A stretch of DNA of 64,000 nt from Salinisphaera sp040361255 (GCF_040361255.1 NZ_APNG01000006.1:149033-213032); one strand, 5' to 3'; counted from the stretch's first letter, positions 18,468-27,723 are shown. Made by a program: numbers and translations. Notes: a model not told the origin generated them from the letters alone.

Positions 18468-19247
18468 ATGAAGAAGAATAACGTCGTCAGAACGCTTAGA
18501 AAAAACCTCAAACGCCAGGTCACGCGCCAGCTGGATTTTCACCGCGACCGCCGGGAATTCCTGTCCCAGATGCCGGCCGACGGCGGCGACTTCGCCATGG
18601 GGCCGACGTTCGCGATCCTGAATGAGAAGGATGCCGCCAGCGGCACCGCGCAAGGGCACTACTTCCACCAGGATATTTTCGTTGCCAACCGCATCTTTCA
18701 TGCCGCGCCCGAACGGCATGTCGACGTAGGCTCGAGAATCGACGGCTTCGTCGCCCACGTAGCGGCCTTTCGGCCGGTGGAGGTCTTCGACATTCGGCCG
18801 TTGATCGCGAACACCCACAACATCCGGTTTCAGCAGATCGATTTGGCGCACGACCTGCCGGAGCACTTTGTCGGCTGCACGGATTCGCTGTCCTGTCTGC
18901 ATGCCATCGAGCATTTCGGCCTCGGGCGCTACGGCGACCGTATTCAATACGACGGCCACTGCGCGGGCCTTCGCAACCTCACGCGGCTGCTACGCACCGG
19001 CGGTACGCTCTACCTGTCGACGCCCATCGGCCCGCAGCGCGTCGAGTTCAACGCGCATCGGGTGTTTTCGCTGAATTATCTGCTGGAATGGCTGACGCCT
19101 ACATACGATATCCAGAGCTTTTCGTTCGTGGACGACGCGGGTGATTTTCACCCCTTCCAGTCGCTGGACGATCACGCAGCGGTCGAGTCGAATTTCGGTT
19201 GCCACTACGGCTGCGGCATCTTCGAACTGACCAAAAAAGCGCTATAA
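18468..19247 (+). CDS. DUF268-family protein, methyltransferase-like
   Basis: This 259-residue protein resembles the DUF268 family. It has a Rossmann-like block (HVDVGSRIDGFVAHVAAF, then VEVFDIRPL) that looks like a divergent S-adenosylmethionine binding site. The SCLHAIEHFGLGRYGD segment contains the conserved HxxEHFGLGRYGD-like core, and a methyltransferase-like GGTLYLSTPIG strand follows. DUF268 proteins usually sit in polysaccharide or lipopolysaccharide gene clusters; none is present here, so its role is unclear. The ATG at 18468 starts MKKNNVVRTLRKNLKRQ, a basic amphipathic N-terminus. It is monocistronic. Confidence 0.75.
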   Translation: MKKNNVVRTLRKNLKRQVTRQLDFHRDRREFLSQMPADGGDFAMGPTFAILNEKDAASGTAQGHYFHQDIFVANRIFHAAPERHVDVGSRIDGFVAHVAAFRPVEVFDIRPLIANTHNIRFQQIDLAHDLPEHFVGCTDSLSCLHAIEHFGLGRYGDRIQYDGHCAGLRNLTRLLRTGGTLYLSTPIGPQRVEFNAHRVFSLNYLLEWLTPTYDIQSFSFVDDAGDFHPFQSLDDHAAVESNFGCHYGCGIFELTKKAL

Positions 19248-19284
19248 GACGCTTACCTTAAAGCACGCAACGCCATCAGGCAGT

Positions 19285-19307
19285 CGCCCCGAACACTGTC
19301 CGGGGCG
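19285..19307. terminator. hairpin between convergent genes
   Basis: A 7-bp inverted repeat CGCCCCG / CGGGGCG with a 9-nt loop lies between the ends of the DUF268 and acetoacetyl-CoA synthetase genes. There is no T tract on either side, so terminator function is only suggested by position. Confidence 0.35.
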
Positions 19308-19314
19308 TGGATCA

Positions 19315-21288
19315 CTACGCGACCGCGGGCCGGTAGTTTCTGAAAAACGCCAGGCTGTCGGGGTTGGCCATGGCGTCGCGGCTCACGGCGTTTTCTTCAT
19401 CCATGCCGAGCAGCAGCTTCTTGATCGGCAGTTCCATCTTCTTGCCGGTGAGCGTGCGCGGCACGGCCTCGACCGCCACGATCTCGTCCGGCGTGTGACG
19501 TGGTGACAGCTGGCGGCGGATGGCATCCCGAATCTCGGCGCGCAACGTGTCGTCCAGCGATACGCCCTCGGCCATCACCACGAACAGGGCAAGCCAGGAG
19601 GCACGGCCGAGATATTCGAGATCCACGATCAGGCTGTCGCTTATCGCATCGAACTGCCCTTCCACCACCGCATAGATCTCGCCCGAGCCCATGCGGACAC
19701 CGTGGCGGTTGATGGTGGTATCCGAGCGGCCGTAGATCACTGCCCCGCCACGGGGCGTGATGCGTATCCAGTCGCCGTGGCGCCAGATGCCGGGATAGGT
19801 ATCGAAATAGCTGCCATGTAGGCGGCTGCCGTCGGTATCGTTCCAGAAATACAGCGGCATCGAGGGCATGGGCTGAGTCACCACCAGCTCGCCCACGGCA
19901 TCGTCGAGCGCCTGGCCGTCATCGTCGAAGGCATAGACAGCAATGCCAAGCCCACGGGCCTGCATTTCGCCGACCACCACCGGCTTGATCGGACAACTGC
20001 CGACAAACGCCGCCGCGATATCGGTGCCGCCACTAATGGCCGCGATCATGACATCGCCCACGGCGTCCATGATCCAGCGATAGGCATCGGCCGGCAGGGG
20101 CGATCCGGTGGACCCGACGCTCCGCAAATGGTGCAGATCCACGCATTCGCGCGGCACGAGGCCGGCCTTGCGACAGCCGGTGAAATAGGCCGCCCCGGCG
20201 CCGAAAAAGGTCATCTGCGTTTCTTCGGCAAAACGCCAGAGCGTCGCCAGATCCGGATAGCCAGGGTTGCCGTCGTAGATACATACCGTCGCCCCCACCA
20301 GCAGCCCGCCGATCTGCGAGTTCCACATGATCCAGCCGGTGGTAGAAAACCACATGAAGCGATCGTGCTCGCCCAGATCAAGCTGGAGCGCATGGCCCTT
20401 GAGGGTTTCCAGCAGCGCCCCGCCATGACCATGCACGATGGGCTTGGGCATGCCGGTCGTGCCCGAGGAATAGACCACCCACAACGGATGATCGAAAGCC
20501 ACCGGCGTAAAGCTCAGCGCGACATCGTGGGCGACCAGCGCATGCCAGTCGTGGGCATTCTCGAAGCGAGCCTCGGGGTCGAGATAGGGCTGGATAATCA
20601 GCTGTTCGAGCGTGGGCAGCGACGCGCGCAGTTCGGCCACGACGGTCCGGCGGTCGTGATCGCGACCGCCGTAGCGATAGCCGTCGACCGCGATAAGCAC
20701 TTTCGGCTCGATCTGACGGAATCGGTCGAGCACGCTGTTGCTGCCCATATCCGGCGAGCAGCTCGACCAGATCGCGCCCAGGCTCGCACAGGCCAGAAAG
20801 GCCACGATCGCCTCCGGCAAATTCGGCAGATAGGACACCACCCGATCCCCCGACACCACGCCCATGTCGCGAAGTGCATGGGCAAACGAGGCCACCTGGC
20901 GCTCGAGTTCGGCCCACGACATCGTCTCGAGCCCGCGCAGCTCCGAACGCGACATGATCGCCGGGCGTTGCGCGGCCTCGCCGTCGCGATGAAAACGAAA
21001 TGCCTGCTCGGCGAAATTCAGCTGCGCCCCGTCAAACCAGCGCGCGCCCGGCATCACCGACTGGTCGAGCACCCGCGTATACGGGGCATGCTGGCGTACG
21101 TCGAAATACGACCAGATCGAGGCCCAGAAATCCTCGAGATGGTCCACCGACCATTGCCACAGGCTTTCATAGTCGTCGAACGTCAGACCGCGCTCGCGCG
21201 CCAGCCACTGCATGTAGTCGTACAGACGACTGGCCTGAATGCGCGCATCGCTCGGCTGCCAGATGATCTCGACCGGCTGTTCGGCCAT
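19315..21288 (-). CDS. acetoacetyl-CoA synthetase
   Basis: This 657-residue adenylate-forming enzyme should activate acetoacetate to acetoacetyl-CoA with ATP and CoA. The AMP-binding motif YSSGTTGMPKPIVHGHGG is at about 271-288. Later blocks include GRSDTTINRHGVRMGSGEIY and a C-terminal lysine in RTLTGKKMELPIKKLL. The N-terminal FWASIWSYFDV region and total length match the acetoacetate-CoA ligase family rather than acetyl-CoA synthetase. It allows use of ketone bodies or polyhydroxybutyrate breakdown products. The gene is monocistronic with about 160 bp to the next gene upstream. No thiolase is adjacent; one is present at 2.7 kb. Confidence 0.9.
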   Translation of the reverse strand: MAEQPVEIIWQPSDARIQASRLYDYMQWLARERGLTFDDYESLWQWSVDHLEDFWASIWSYFDVRQHAPYTRVLDQSVMPGARWFDGAQLNFAEQAFRFHRDGEAAQRPAIMSRSELRGLETMSWAELERQVASFAHALRDMGVVSGDRVVSYLPNLPEAIVAFLACASLGAIWSSCSPDMGSNSVLDRFRQIEPKVLIAVDGYRYGGRDHDRRTVVAELRASLPTLEQLIIQPYLDPEARFENAHDWHALVAHDVALSFTPVAFDHPLWVVYSSGTTGMPKPIVHGHGGALLETLKGHALQLDLGEHDRFMWFSTTGWIMWNSQIGGLLVGATVCIYDGNPGYPDLATLWRFAEETQMTFFGAGAAYFTGCRKAGLVPRECVDLHHLRSVGSTGSPLPADAYRWIMDAVGDVMIAAISGGTDIAAAFVGSCPIKPVVVGEMQARGLGIAVYAFDDDGQALDDAVGELVVTQPMPSMPLYFWNDTDGSRLHGSYFDTYPGIWRHGDWIRITPRGGAVIYGRSDTTINRHGVRMGSGEIYAVVEGQFDAISDSLIVDLEYLGRASWLALFVVMAEGVSLDDTLRAEIRDAIRRQLSPRHTPDEIVAVEAVPRTLTGKKMELPIKKLLLGMDEENAVSRDAMANPDSLAFFRNYRPAVA

Positions 21289-21446
21289 GGACCGCTCCTC
21301 TCAATGTTGTTGTTATCGAAACGCAGCGTATCGAAGCCCCCCCATACGCCCAGATTTTCGTTTTCGCTTACCCGTATTGCGCCGCCGAGAGCGCTCAGCG
21401 TCGGCCGCTTCGGGGTCAGCTGACTTTTGACAGACGCGGCGGGGCG

Positions 21447-22325
21447 CTATTCGGGTATGTAGATACGCGCTTTGACGTGCTTCAGGTTGGCCACGATCGT
21501 GAATGTCATCACGATCAGCAAAGACCAGGAACTCCATTTGCCGATATGCACGACCGACCAGGCGCCGAGCTGATCGGGGTACTGCCACACGCTGAACAGC
21601 GTGCTGATATTTTCCGCCAGCCAGACGAAAAAGCCGATCAATACGAAGGCCACTAGCAACGGCATGCGCCGTTCGCGATCAAACGGCCGAAATATCACCA
21701 CAGCGCGGGCGTACAAACCCAGCGCACAGGCGGCGATATACCAGCGGTAATCGCCAATGAAATGGTGGGTAAAGAAGTTGGCATAGATCGCCAGTGCGAT
21801 CAGCGCCGCCATCCAGTACGGCGGATGATGCACCACCCGTAATTCCAGCAAGCGCCACGCCTGAATGATGTAGCTGCCGACCGCCGCGTACATGAAACCG
21901 GAAAACAGCGGCACGCCGAGCAGCTTGCTATAGCCAAAATCCGGATAGGCCCAGGAGCCGATGCTTTCGGACGTTTTGAACGCCTCCAGCGCGAAGCCGA
22001 GTACGTGAAACAACAAGATCGCCTTGAATTCGTCCCAGGTTTCGAGGCGCGCCCAGAGCATCCAGGCCTGAATCGCCAGCGCGATCAATAGCAGCAGATC
22101 GTAGCGCGGTAGACCGAGCACACCAGCCCGCGGCACCAGGAATATTGCCGCGAAGAACAGGCCCGCGAATAGACAGGCACGCGCTTCCTTGACGCCGAAA
22201 TAGACGAACTCGACCACAAATCGCGCCACGCCCGACAACCCGCGCCATGCCTTGGGCGCCAACAGGTGATCGTCGAGCCGGCGAAGCCCGAATGCCGGCG
22301 CGCTTGCGGTAGACCTGTTCGTCAT
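21447..22325 (-). CDS. DUF817 family integral membrane protein (YoaT-like)
   Basis: This 292-residue protein has about eight predicted membrane helices and matches DUF817. Characteristic stretches are FHVLGFALEAFKTSESIGSW and the HHFIGDYRWYIAACALGLYA segment. The family has no established biochemical function, and no catalytic or transport motif is evident. The start at 22325 gives a soluble 40-residue N-terminus before the first helix. It lies upstream of the acetoacetyl-CoA synthetase gene with a 158-bp gap, and next to a lower-GC islet on its other side. Confidence 0.8.
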   Translation of the reverse strand: MTNRSTASAPAFGLRRLDDHLLAPKAWRGLSGVARFVVEFVYFGVKEARACLFAGLFFAAIFLVPRAGVLGLPRYDLLLLIALAIQAWMLWARLETWDEFKAILLFHVLGFALEAFKTSESIGSWAYPDFGYSKLLGVPLFSGFMYAAVGSYIIQAWRLLELRVVHHPPYWMAALIALAIYANFFTHHFIGDYRWYIAACALGLYARAVVIFRPFDRERRMPLLVAFVLIGFFVWLAENISTLFSVWQYPDQLGAWSVVHIGKWSSWSLLIVMTFTIVANLKHVKARIYIPE

Positions 22326-22437
22326 CGCCGAAGCTTAGCAAGCGCCATCGATAGGCGGCGCGTTATCCAGGCGACGGGCAAATAGCTCATCACGCTTTGC
22401 AGCAATCAACCCGCCCCTGCGTCGTTGAAAACAAGGC

Positions 22438-23289
22438 CTACGCTTTGCCAGCGAGCCGTTCACCGTAGCTGCTGGGCCTGAAGTTCGGGTCCAGTCGCTT
22501 ACGCACGGCCAAGTAGAGCTTGTTGATGAGGTAACAGCCCAGCGCGACGATCGCGAAATCGGCGAGTATCGCCAGGAACAGGACCATGAAACCCGTTTGC
22601 AGCCATTTGTCGGTCGGGAAAAAATATAGATACCCCAACGCCCCGATGACAATGCAGCTAATCGTACCCGCGAACATGCTTATGCTCTCGCGAATCAAGT
22701 AGTACCGACCATGCCGATTAAACACGGTATCGATATCAATATAATCGGCGAGATAAAGAACGACCGCTTCCTTGTTCGTGTCAACACTTTCGCCGCCCGC
22801 TTTCTGCTTCGAGCGGGTTTCGATAAAAATGACGTCCAACTCGGTTTCGCGATACCCGTTTTTCTCGGTCGCCACAAAAGAAAGCAACGACGTGAAAGGC
22901 GGCAACCAGAGCGTGACGTCTCCGACGAAGAACTCTTCTGCTCGTGAATTCTTGACGCGATGCGTGATGTAGGTGACGGGACCTTTCACCGTGCACACCG
23001 TATTGCCCAGGACCGCACGCTTGCGAAGCCCCTGATTACCAATCCCGCGGCCGGCGTAAAGAGTCAGACCAACGGTCGGTATGCCCACAAACAATATGGC
23101 CAGAATTGCTCCGCGACTCAGCCCGAACGGTAGCGCCGCGATCAGTAGACACCCCAGGCCCAGGAGAAAGCCGCCAATCAGAACATAAGCACGAAGCTGG
23201 AGATTTTTGAGCACCAATACCTGCTTCGCATATGCCTGTTCATTCGCCGTGATCTGCCGCTCACCCTGAACAGTGACGCGCGCGTTCAT
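22438..23289 (-). CDS. hypothetical four-helix membrane protein
   Basis: This 283-residue protein is not recognised. Two membrane helices lie at about 31-75, separated by a short loop. A soluble 110-residue central domain contains VKGPVTYITHRVKNSRAEEF and FIETRSKQK. A second helix pair lies at about 195-250 before a basic C-terminus. The domain between the helix pairs is probably cytoplasmic. The ATG at 23289 is chosen because AAAGGA lies 6 nt upstream; another start is 18 bp earlier. Base composition is lower in GC than surrounding core genes, so the gene probably belongs to the adjacent accessory islet. Confidence 0.6.
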   Translation of the reverse strand: MNARVTVQGERQITANEQAYAKQVLVLKNLQLRAYVLIGGFLLGLGCLLIAALPFGLSRGAILAILFVGIPTVGLTLYAGRGIGNQGLRKRAVLGNTVCTVKGPVTYITHRVKNSRAEEFFVGDVTLWLPPFTSLLSFVATEKNGYRETELDVIFIETRSKQKAGGESVDTNKEAVVLYLADYIDIDTVFNRHGRYYLIRESISMFAGTISCIVIGALGYLYFFPTDKWLQTGFMVLFLAILADFAIVALGCYLINKLYLAVRKRLDPNFRPSSYGERLAGKA

Positions 23290-23525
23290 ATCGATCCTTT
23301 CAATCAACGGTTATCGGGTTGGCGGGTAGAATATTGCCATGGCTTCGGTATTGAAGTCCGCGAAACCTATCGCCGCAGGGTGGCTGCGCGATGGGTGACG
23401 ACCGCTTTGTGCCAGCGCGATATCACGTGGAATTCAAGCGCCCCACCTGCGCTAATTAATTTAAAACTCGTAGTCTTAGATGCCCCAGACCGGGCAATTC
23501 TCGGTGAGAGGCTAGCTAAGTTCTA

Positions 23526-25169
23526 TCAAGCGCCTGCTAGACGTCCGACTATTCTGTTAATGACCATTGATATCGTGCTGTAAGGCGCCTGAAAAAACTC
23601 GCGCCTTGGGTTAATACGGTACTGCTCAAGTTCTTGGTGACACAGCGATTCGGCTAATGCGCAATCCGGCACGTTCCACTCCTCCACCACCAAGAATACA
23701 TCTGGTGAACTCGTCGTTCTAGACAACTCAGATGAACGTTTTTCCGAATTGCGTCGAGTTAGCCCGACCTTGAAGATATTCTTCGCGTGTGCGGCCGACC
23801 TCATCACATATATGATTCCTGGATCATCACCAACAGTGGCTAATTCTTCACTACGAGTTACCGTTACACCACCACTCGGTTCAGCTACCCAGCTCAACAC
23901 CTTTTCCACCCATGTACGCCCGTGTATTGGTCTTCCGCCCTTATCCCGGCCAACTTCATGGATACCTAGTTTTTTCCAATAGCCCGATTTCTGCAGCACT
24001 AATCCCGGCGTAGCGATTGAACGCGACCTAGGAGGAAATACCTTGTCAAGAGCTATCGTGGCAACTGAGCGGGCTACTATTTTGAATTGCGGAGAACACA
24101 ATTTTTCGACCTTTCGAAAACTTGACTTATTTCTATTTTCACCGAATTTTGTTTTATGACGCTCAAGACATATATCATCGTCATGGGCCGAAAAAAAATC
24201 CGGCAAATATAGAAGTATCTTACTCACCTCGAGAAGAGGACTGAATTCAATCAAACGCTCAGTGGAGCGTTCAAATTGACGCTCAAGCTCCGGCGAGATG
24301 AACTCTCCATTTAAGCTTGTATAGCAATCGGCATCGTCGGTAATACCAATATATGACCGTCCAGCATCTTGATAAACATATCGAGCATCGACTGTGGCGG
24401 TAGACAAATCAAACCGCGTAAGAAAGATAGTCCTCCATAACTGCACCTCTTCGCTGACAGGCTCAGCTCTAACCTTAAGGTCTTGATTTGGTATTATATG
24501 AGCTCTGTGAGAAAAAGTTCTTTCCGAGGCCGATAACTCTCGCAAGCGACTGCTTTCTGCGGCTAGATCACAATGTTGGCCGGCCAGCATCATTATGCTG
24601 ATTTCATCACCGTACCTGACTAAAGACGCGCCCATAATAGAATAATCTTTGCCCGACCTAGATGAAAACTTATTCTCGCAAGGGTCACCGAGGGCGTTAT
24701 AAGAATAGATGACACCCTCTTCTGTCGACGATTTTATATTAGAGCATTTAGATTCAAATGACTCTTTAGTAACGAAGTCTAAAAAATCATCGAAATTAAA
24801 TATATGATCTTTTTCTTCAAGAATTTTAAATACGGATAAAGATGGTATAAATCTATTAAATGCCTCTAATACGTTAAATGATCCAGGCATATCTCGAAGG
24901 GAATACCGCAGCACCCTAGAATTGTATTCACCATGATACTCACGAAGAAGACTATCCATTAGCAGCCCGGCACCGGTACTCTGCTGAAGTTCAAATAAAG
25001 CGATAGCTTTCTCAAATCGCTTCTTGATCTTTTTCTTGTGAGCCGGGTCCCTGTTCAGTCGCTCAAGTTGTCTTTCAAAGTAGGGGCGCTGAGGCGAATC
25101 TTGAGCTGGAGCTGCCCAAAAAGCTATTTCACTTAACCTGCTGCTGCGATGGGAGTCAGATTTGCTCAT
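23526..25169 (-). CDS. large protein with C-terminal GIY-YIG (T5orf172-like) nuclease domain, horizontally acquired
   Basis: This 547-residue protein ends in a GIY-YIG-type domain at about 448-540. It has PGIIYVMRSAA (the GIY strand), FKVGLTRRNSEKRSSEL (the second strand with the conserved Arg) and AESLCHQELEQYRI with the expected acidic residue, then REFF. This is the T5orf172/MUG113 style of the fold, found in phage and mobile-element proteins. The N-terminal 440 residues have no recognised domain; a basic coiled segment (AHKKKIKKRFEKA) lies near 42-55. The gene is far more AT-rich than the window (many ATA, AAT and TTT codons), clear evidence of horizontal origin. It is alone, with gene-poor flanks. 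A DNA-cutting, possibly anti-phage role is an inference. Confidence 0.75.
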   Translation of the reverse strand: MSKSDSHRSSRLSEIAFWAAPAQDSPQRPYFERQLERLNRDPAHKKKIKKRFEKAIALFELQQSTGAGLLMDSLLREYHGEYNSRVLRYSLRDMPGSFNVLEAFNRFIPSLSVFKILEEKDHIFNFDDFLDFVTKESFESKCSNIKSSTEEGVIYSYNALGDPCENKFSSRSGKDYSIMGASLVRYGDEISIMMLAGQHCDLAAESSRLRELSASERTFSHRAHIIPNQDLKVRAEPVSEEVQLWRTIFLTRFDLSTATVDARYVYQDAGRSYIGITDDADCYTSLNGEFISPELERQFERSTERLIEFSPLLEVSKILLYLPDFFSAHDDDICLERHKTKFGENRNKSSFRKVEKLCSPQFKIVARSVATIALDKVFPPRSRSIATPGLVLQKSGYWKKLGIHEVGRDKGGRPIHGRTWVEKVLSWVAEPSGGVTVTRSEELATVGDDPGIIYVMRSAAHAKNIFKVGLTRRNSEKRSSELSRTTSSPDVFLVVEEWNVPDCALAESLCHQELEQYRINPRREFFQAPYSTISMVINRIVGRLAGA

Positions 25170-25605
25170 AAGACTGTGGTTAGTTCTTCCAAGCGAGAGC
25201 CGATACTGAGTTACGAGGGTACTTTCAACCTCAGATATCCATTTAGGTTACCCCCCGGAAAGGCCTTTCGCGAGCCCAAACGGCCTTCACCCCCCCCCCC
25301 TTCCAGCTTGCCCGCTATGCGTACGACCGTCACCCCTAGCTAATCTTGGTGCCGACTCCTTCGTCGGAACATACCGGCAGCAAACCTAGGCCGTGAAACG
25401 GGTGGGTGAACCGCTTATGCCTGACTATGCGCGGAGCTTTCCAAGGTAGCCTACTGACCGCACAACTAGAAGTCGGATGGTGAACCGCGAGAACGGTCAC
25501 TGTTTCGCCGCAAGGGATTTCTAACAGACGACATGCCCGGCGCTACCGAAGCTGATTACGAGCTCGAGCAGTAAAGACGTTTCTTAGAACGCCGGGCCAA
25601 ACGCC
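25170..25605. other. gene-free 436-bp flank of the AT-rich islet
   Basis: No coding frame, tRNA or integrase attachment site is recognised. It contains a C11 homopolymer (25290-25300), two copies of GGTGAACCGC (near 25408 and 25479), and an imperfect inverted repeat GTGAACCG / CGGTCAC at about 25480-25500. Composition is mixed, unlike both the AT-rich gene and the core genes, suggesting a remnant of inserted DNA. Confidence 0.45.
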
Positions 25606-25965
25606 CTAGTGCCAGAGCTTATCCCTTGAAGCTTCGGCGTCTTCCAGGCGCTTGAGGTAGTCGTTCCAGTTGTCTTCGTACTGGTCGCCCAGCTCGCGCA
25701 GTGTTTGCCAGGAGAAAATGCCGGTGTTGTGGCCGTCGTCGAAGTTGAGCTGAATGGCGTAGTTGCCGACCGGCTCTATGGAGGTCACGCCCACGTCTCG
25801 CTTGCCGGTGACCAGCTGCATGGGGCCGCCGTGGCCGCGGACTTCGGCAGACGGCGAGTACACGCGCAGGTATTCCAGCGGCAGCTTGTAGTTGGCGCCG
25901 TCGGGGTATTCGACTTCGAGCACCTTGGATTTCTGGTGCAGGGTAATGTCTGTCGGGGCGTCCAT
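25606..25965 (-). CDS. DUF971 (gamma-butyrobetaine hydroxylase-like N-terminal domain) protein
   Basis: This 119-residue protein consists of one DUF971 domain. It has LEVEYPDGANYKLPLEYLRV near 17-36 and the typical C-terminal NFDDGHNTGIFSWQTLRELG. The same fold forms the zinc-binding N-terminal domain of gamma-butyrobetaine hydroxylase, but the stand-alone bacterial proteins have no proven function; a link to Fe-S cluster handling has been proposed for related plant proteins. It follows hslU on the same strand, an arrangement I recall from other gammaproteobacteria, although here 345 bp and a terminator separate them. Confidence 0.85.
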   Translation of the reverse strand: MDAPTDITLHQKSKVLEVEYPDGANYKLPLEYLRVYSPSAEVRGHGGPMQLVTGKRDVGVTSIEPVGNYAIQLNFDDGHNTGIFSWQTLRELGDQYEDNWNDYLKRLEDAEASRDKLWH

Positions 25966-26011
25966 GGGTCACCTTCGTTTCGTTGAAGCTTTCGGGCGCG
26001 TTCTTTGGGCG

Positions 26012-26041
26012 GTCCGCGAATGAACGCAAATTAACGCGAAT
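26012..26041 (-). repeat. dispersed intergenic repeat, copy 1
   Basis: Reads GTCCGCGAATGAACGCAAAT and then TAACGCGAAT on the plus strand. It is the reverse orientation of copies at 26198-26218 and 57261-57289, and the same orientation as 63714-63742. Confidence 0.6.
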
Positions 26042-26197
26042 GGGAGACGTCGTGACAGCATCATCTCGTTCGGCGGCGCACCGCGGCTGGCGCGCCTTCG
26101 TCTGCGCTATCCGCGAATCTACGCCATTTAATCCAATTTCAAGCAGCGGTTGAATGGACGACGCTGTCGCTCCCGCAAGAGTCCGCGCTGGCTGTCT

Positions 26198-26218
26198 CAT
26201 TTGCGTTCATTTGCGGAC
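26198..26218 (+). repeat. dispersed intergenic repeat, copy 2
   Basis: The segment ends in TTTGCGTTCATTTGCGGAC. It shares TTCATTTGCGGAC exactly with the copy at 57261-57289, and its reverse complement occurs at 63714. Confidence 0.6.
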
Positions 26219-26238
26219 GATCCTTTTCACGAACGAAC

Positions 26239-26271
26239 AAAAAAGCCGGGACAGGATAAACCCGCCCCGGC
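26239..26271 (-). terminator. Rho-independent terminator of hslVU
   Basis: On the minus strand GCCGGG pairs with CCCGGC across a 15-nt loop and is followed by six T residues. It lies about 40 bp beyond the hslU stop, so it probably ends the hslVU transcript before the DUF971 gene. Confidence 0.8.
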
Positions 26272-26310
26272 TTCGCAGACACGGATTGTGTCTGATGGCC
26301 AGCCTGTCCG

Positions 26311-27723
26311 CTACAGAATATAGCGCGACAGATCTTCGTCTGCGGCCAGATCCTTGAGCTTGGAGTCGACGTACTCGGCATCGACCTTGAGCGTTTCACC
26401 GGCCTTGTCCGGGCCTTCGAAGGAGATTTCCTCCATCAGCCGTTCCATGACGGTATGCAGGCGACGGGCGCCGATGTTTTCCGTGCCTTCGTTGACCTTG
26501 AAGGCCATTTCGGCGATCCGGTGCACGCCGTCGTCGGTGAACTCGATGGTCACGCCTTCGGTGTTCATCAACGCGCCGTACTGTTCGGTGAGCGAGCAGT
26601 GCGGCTCGGTAAGGATGCGCACGAAGTCTTCGGCCTTGAGCGCGTCGAGTTCGACCCGGATGGGCAGACGGCCCTGCAGCTCGGGAATCAGGTCCGAGGG
26701 CTTGGCCACATGGAAGGCGCCCGAGGCGATGAACAGGATATGGTCGGTCTTGACCATGCCGTACTTCGTGGACACGGTCGAGCCTTCCACCAGCGGCAGC
26801 AGGTCGCGCTGTACGCCTTCGCGGGAGACATCGCCGCCCGAGCCGCCGCCGGCGTCGGAGCGTTTGCAGACCTTGTCGATCTCGTCGATGAAGACGATGC
26901 CCGAGTTTTCCACCTGGTCGATGGCCTGGGTCTTGATCTGCTCTTCGTCGACGAGTTTGGCGGCTTCTTCATCCACGATCTGGCGATAGGCATCGCCGAT
27001 CTTGATCTTCTTGCGCTTGGTCTTGTCGCCCTTCATGTTCTGGAACATGGACTGGAGCTGGTTGGTCATCTCCTCCATGCCCGGGGGCGCCATGATCTCG
27101 AAGCTCTGGCCGCCCTGCTGCAGCTCCAGCTCGATTTCCTTGTCGTCGAGCTTGCCTTCACGCAGGCGCTTGCGAAACACCTGCCGGGTGGCGCTGGATT
27201 CGACCGCCTTCTGGTCGGATTCGCCGGCTTCGTCCCAGGTAGTGGGCTTGGGCAGCAGCGCGTCGAGAATGCGTTCCTCGGCGGCGTCCTCGGCCTTGAT
27301 GCGCACCGCCTTCTTGGCGGCTTCGCGGGTCATCTTGATGGCCACTTCCACCAGATCGCGGATGATGGAATCGACTTCCTTGCCGACATAGCCCACTTCC
27401 GTGAACTTGGTCGCCTCGATCTTGGTGAACGGCGCATTGGCGAGCTTGGCCAGGCGCCGGGCGATTTCGGTCTTGCCCACACCCGTGGGGCCGATCATGA
27501 GGATGTTCTTGGGCGTGATTTCGCCGCGGATGGATTCATCCAACTGCATGCGCCGCCAGCGGTTGCGCAGCGCGATGGCGACCGAGCGCTTGGCTTCGCC
27601 CTGGCCGATGATGTGGCGGTCGAGTTCGGCCACGATCTCGCGCGGCGTCATTTCGTGGCGCGGCAGCACGGCGGTTTGTTCGCGGCTGTCGTCGGCCATG
27701 GTCTCGGAGGCTGTATCAGACAT
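26311..27723 (-). CDS. hslU: HslU, ATPase subunit of the HslVU protease
   Basis: This 470-residue AAA+ unfoldase is the ATPase partner of the HslV peptidase and degrades misfolded and regulatory proteins in the cytosol. It has the MTPREIVAELDRHIIGQ N-terminus, Walker A GPTGVGKT at 78-85, the GYVG pore loop in FTEVGYVGKEVDS, Walker B IVFIDEIDK and a sensor region in ENIGARRLHTVMERL. The C-terminus DLSRYIL is the tail that docks into HslV. The start at 27723 overlaps the hslV end by 8 bp; an ATG eight codons later is possible. The two genes form an operon of heat-shock type. Confidence 0.97.
   Translation of the reverse strand: MSDTASETMADDSREQTAVLPRHEMTPREIVAELDRHIIGQGEAKRSVAIALRNRWRRMQLDESIRGEITPKNILMIGPTGVGKTEIARRLAKLANAPFTKIEATKFTEVGYVGKEVDSIIRDLVEVAIKMTREAAKKAVRIKAEDAAEERILDALLPKPTTWDEAGESDQKAVESSATRQVFRKRLREGKLDDKEIELELQQGGQSFEIMAPPGMEEMTNQLQSMFQNMKGDKTKRKKIKIGDAYRQIVDEEAAKLVDEEQIKTQAIDQVENSGIVFIDEIDKVCKRSDAGGGSGGDVSREGVQRDLLPLVEGSTVSTKYGMVKTDHILFIASGAFHVAKPSDLIPELQGRLPIRVELDALKAEDFVRILTEPHCSLTEQYGALMNTEGVTIEFTDDGVHRIAEMAFKVNEGTENIGARRLHTVMERLMEEISFEGPDKAGETLKVDAEYVDSKLKDLAADEDLSRYIL

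Larger units (their letters stand above)
25966..26310. other. 345-bp intergenic region rich in short dispersed repeats
   Basis: No gene is present. The region holds two clear copies of a dispersed element related to CATTTGCGTTCATTTGCGGAC (26012-26041 on one strand, 26198-26218 on the other) and a degenerate third piece at about 26109-26134. It also holds the hslU terminator. Confidence 0.6.

Noticed and set aside
25170..25605. tmRNA, tRNA or integrase attachment site beside the AT-rich islet
   Set aside because: No tRNA-like cloverleaf, tag-peptide frame or direct flanking repeat could be identified.
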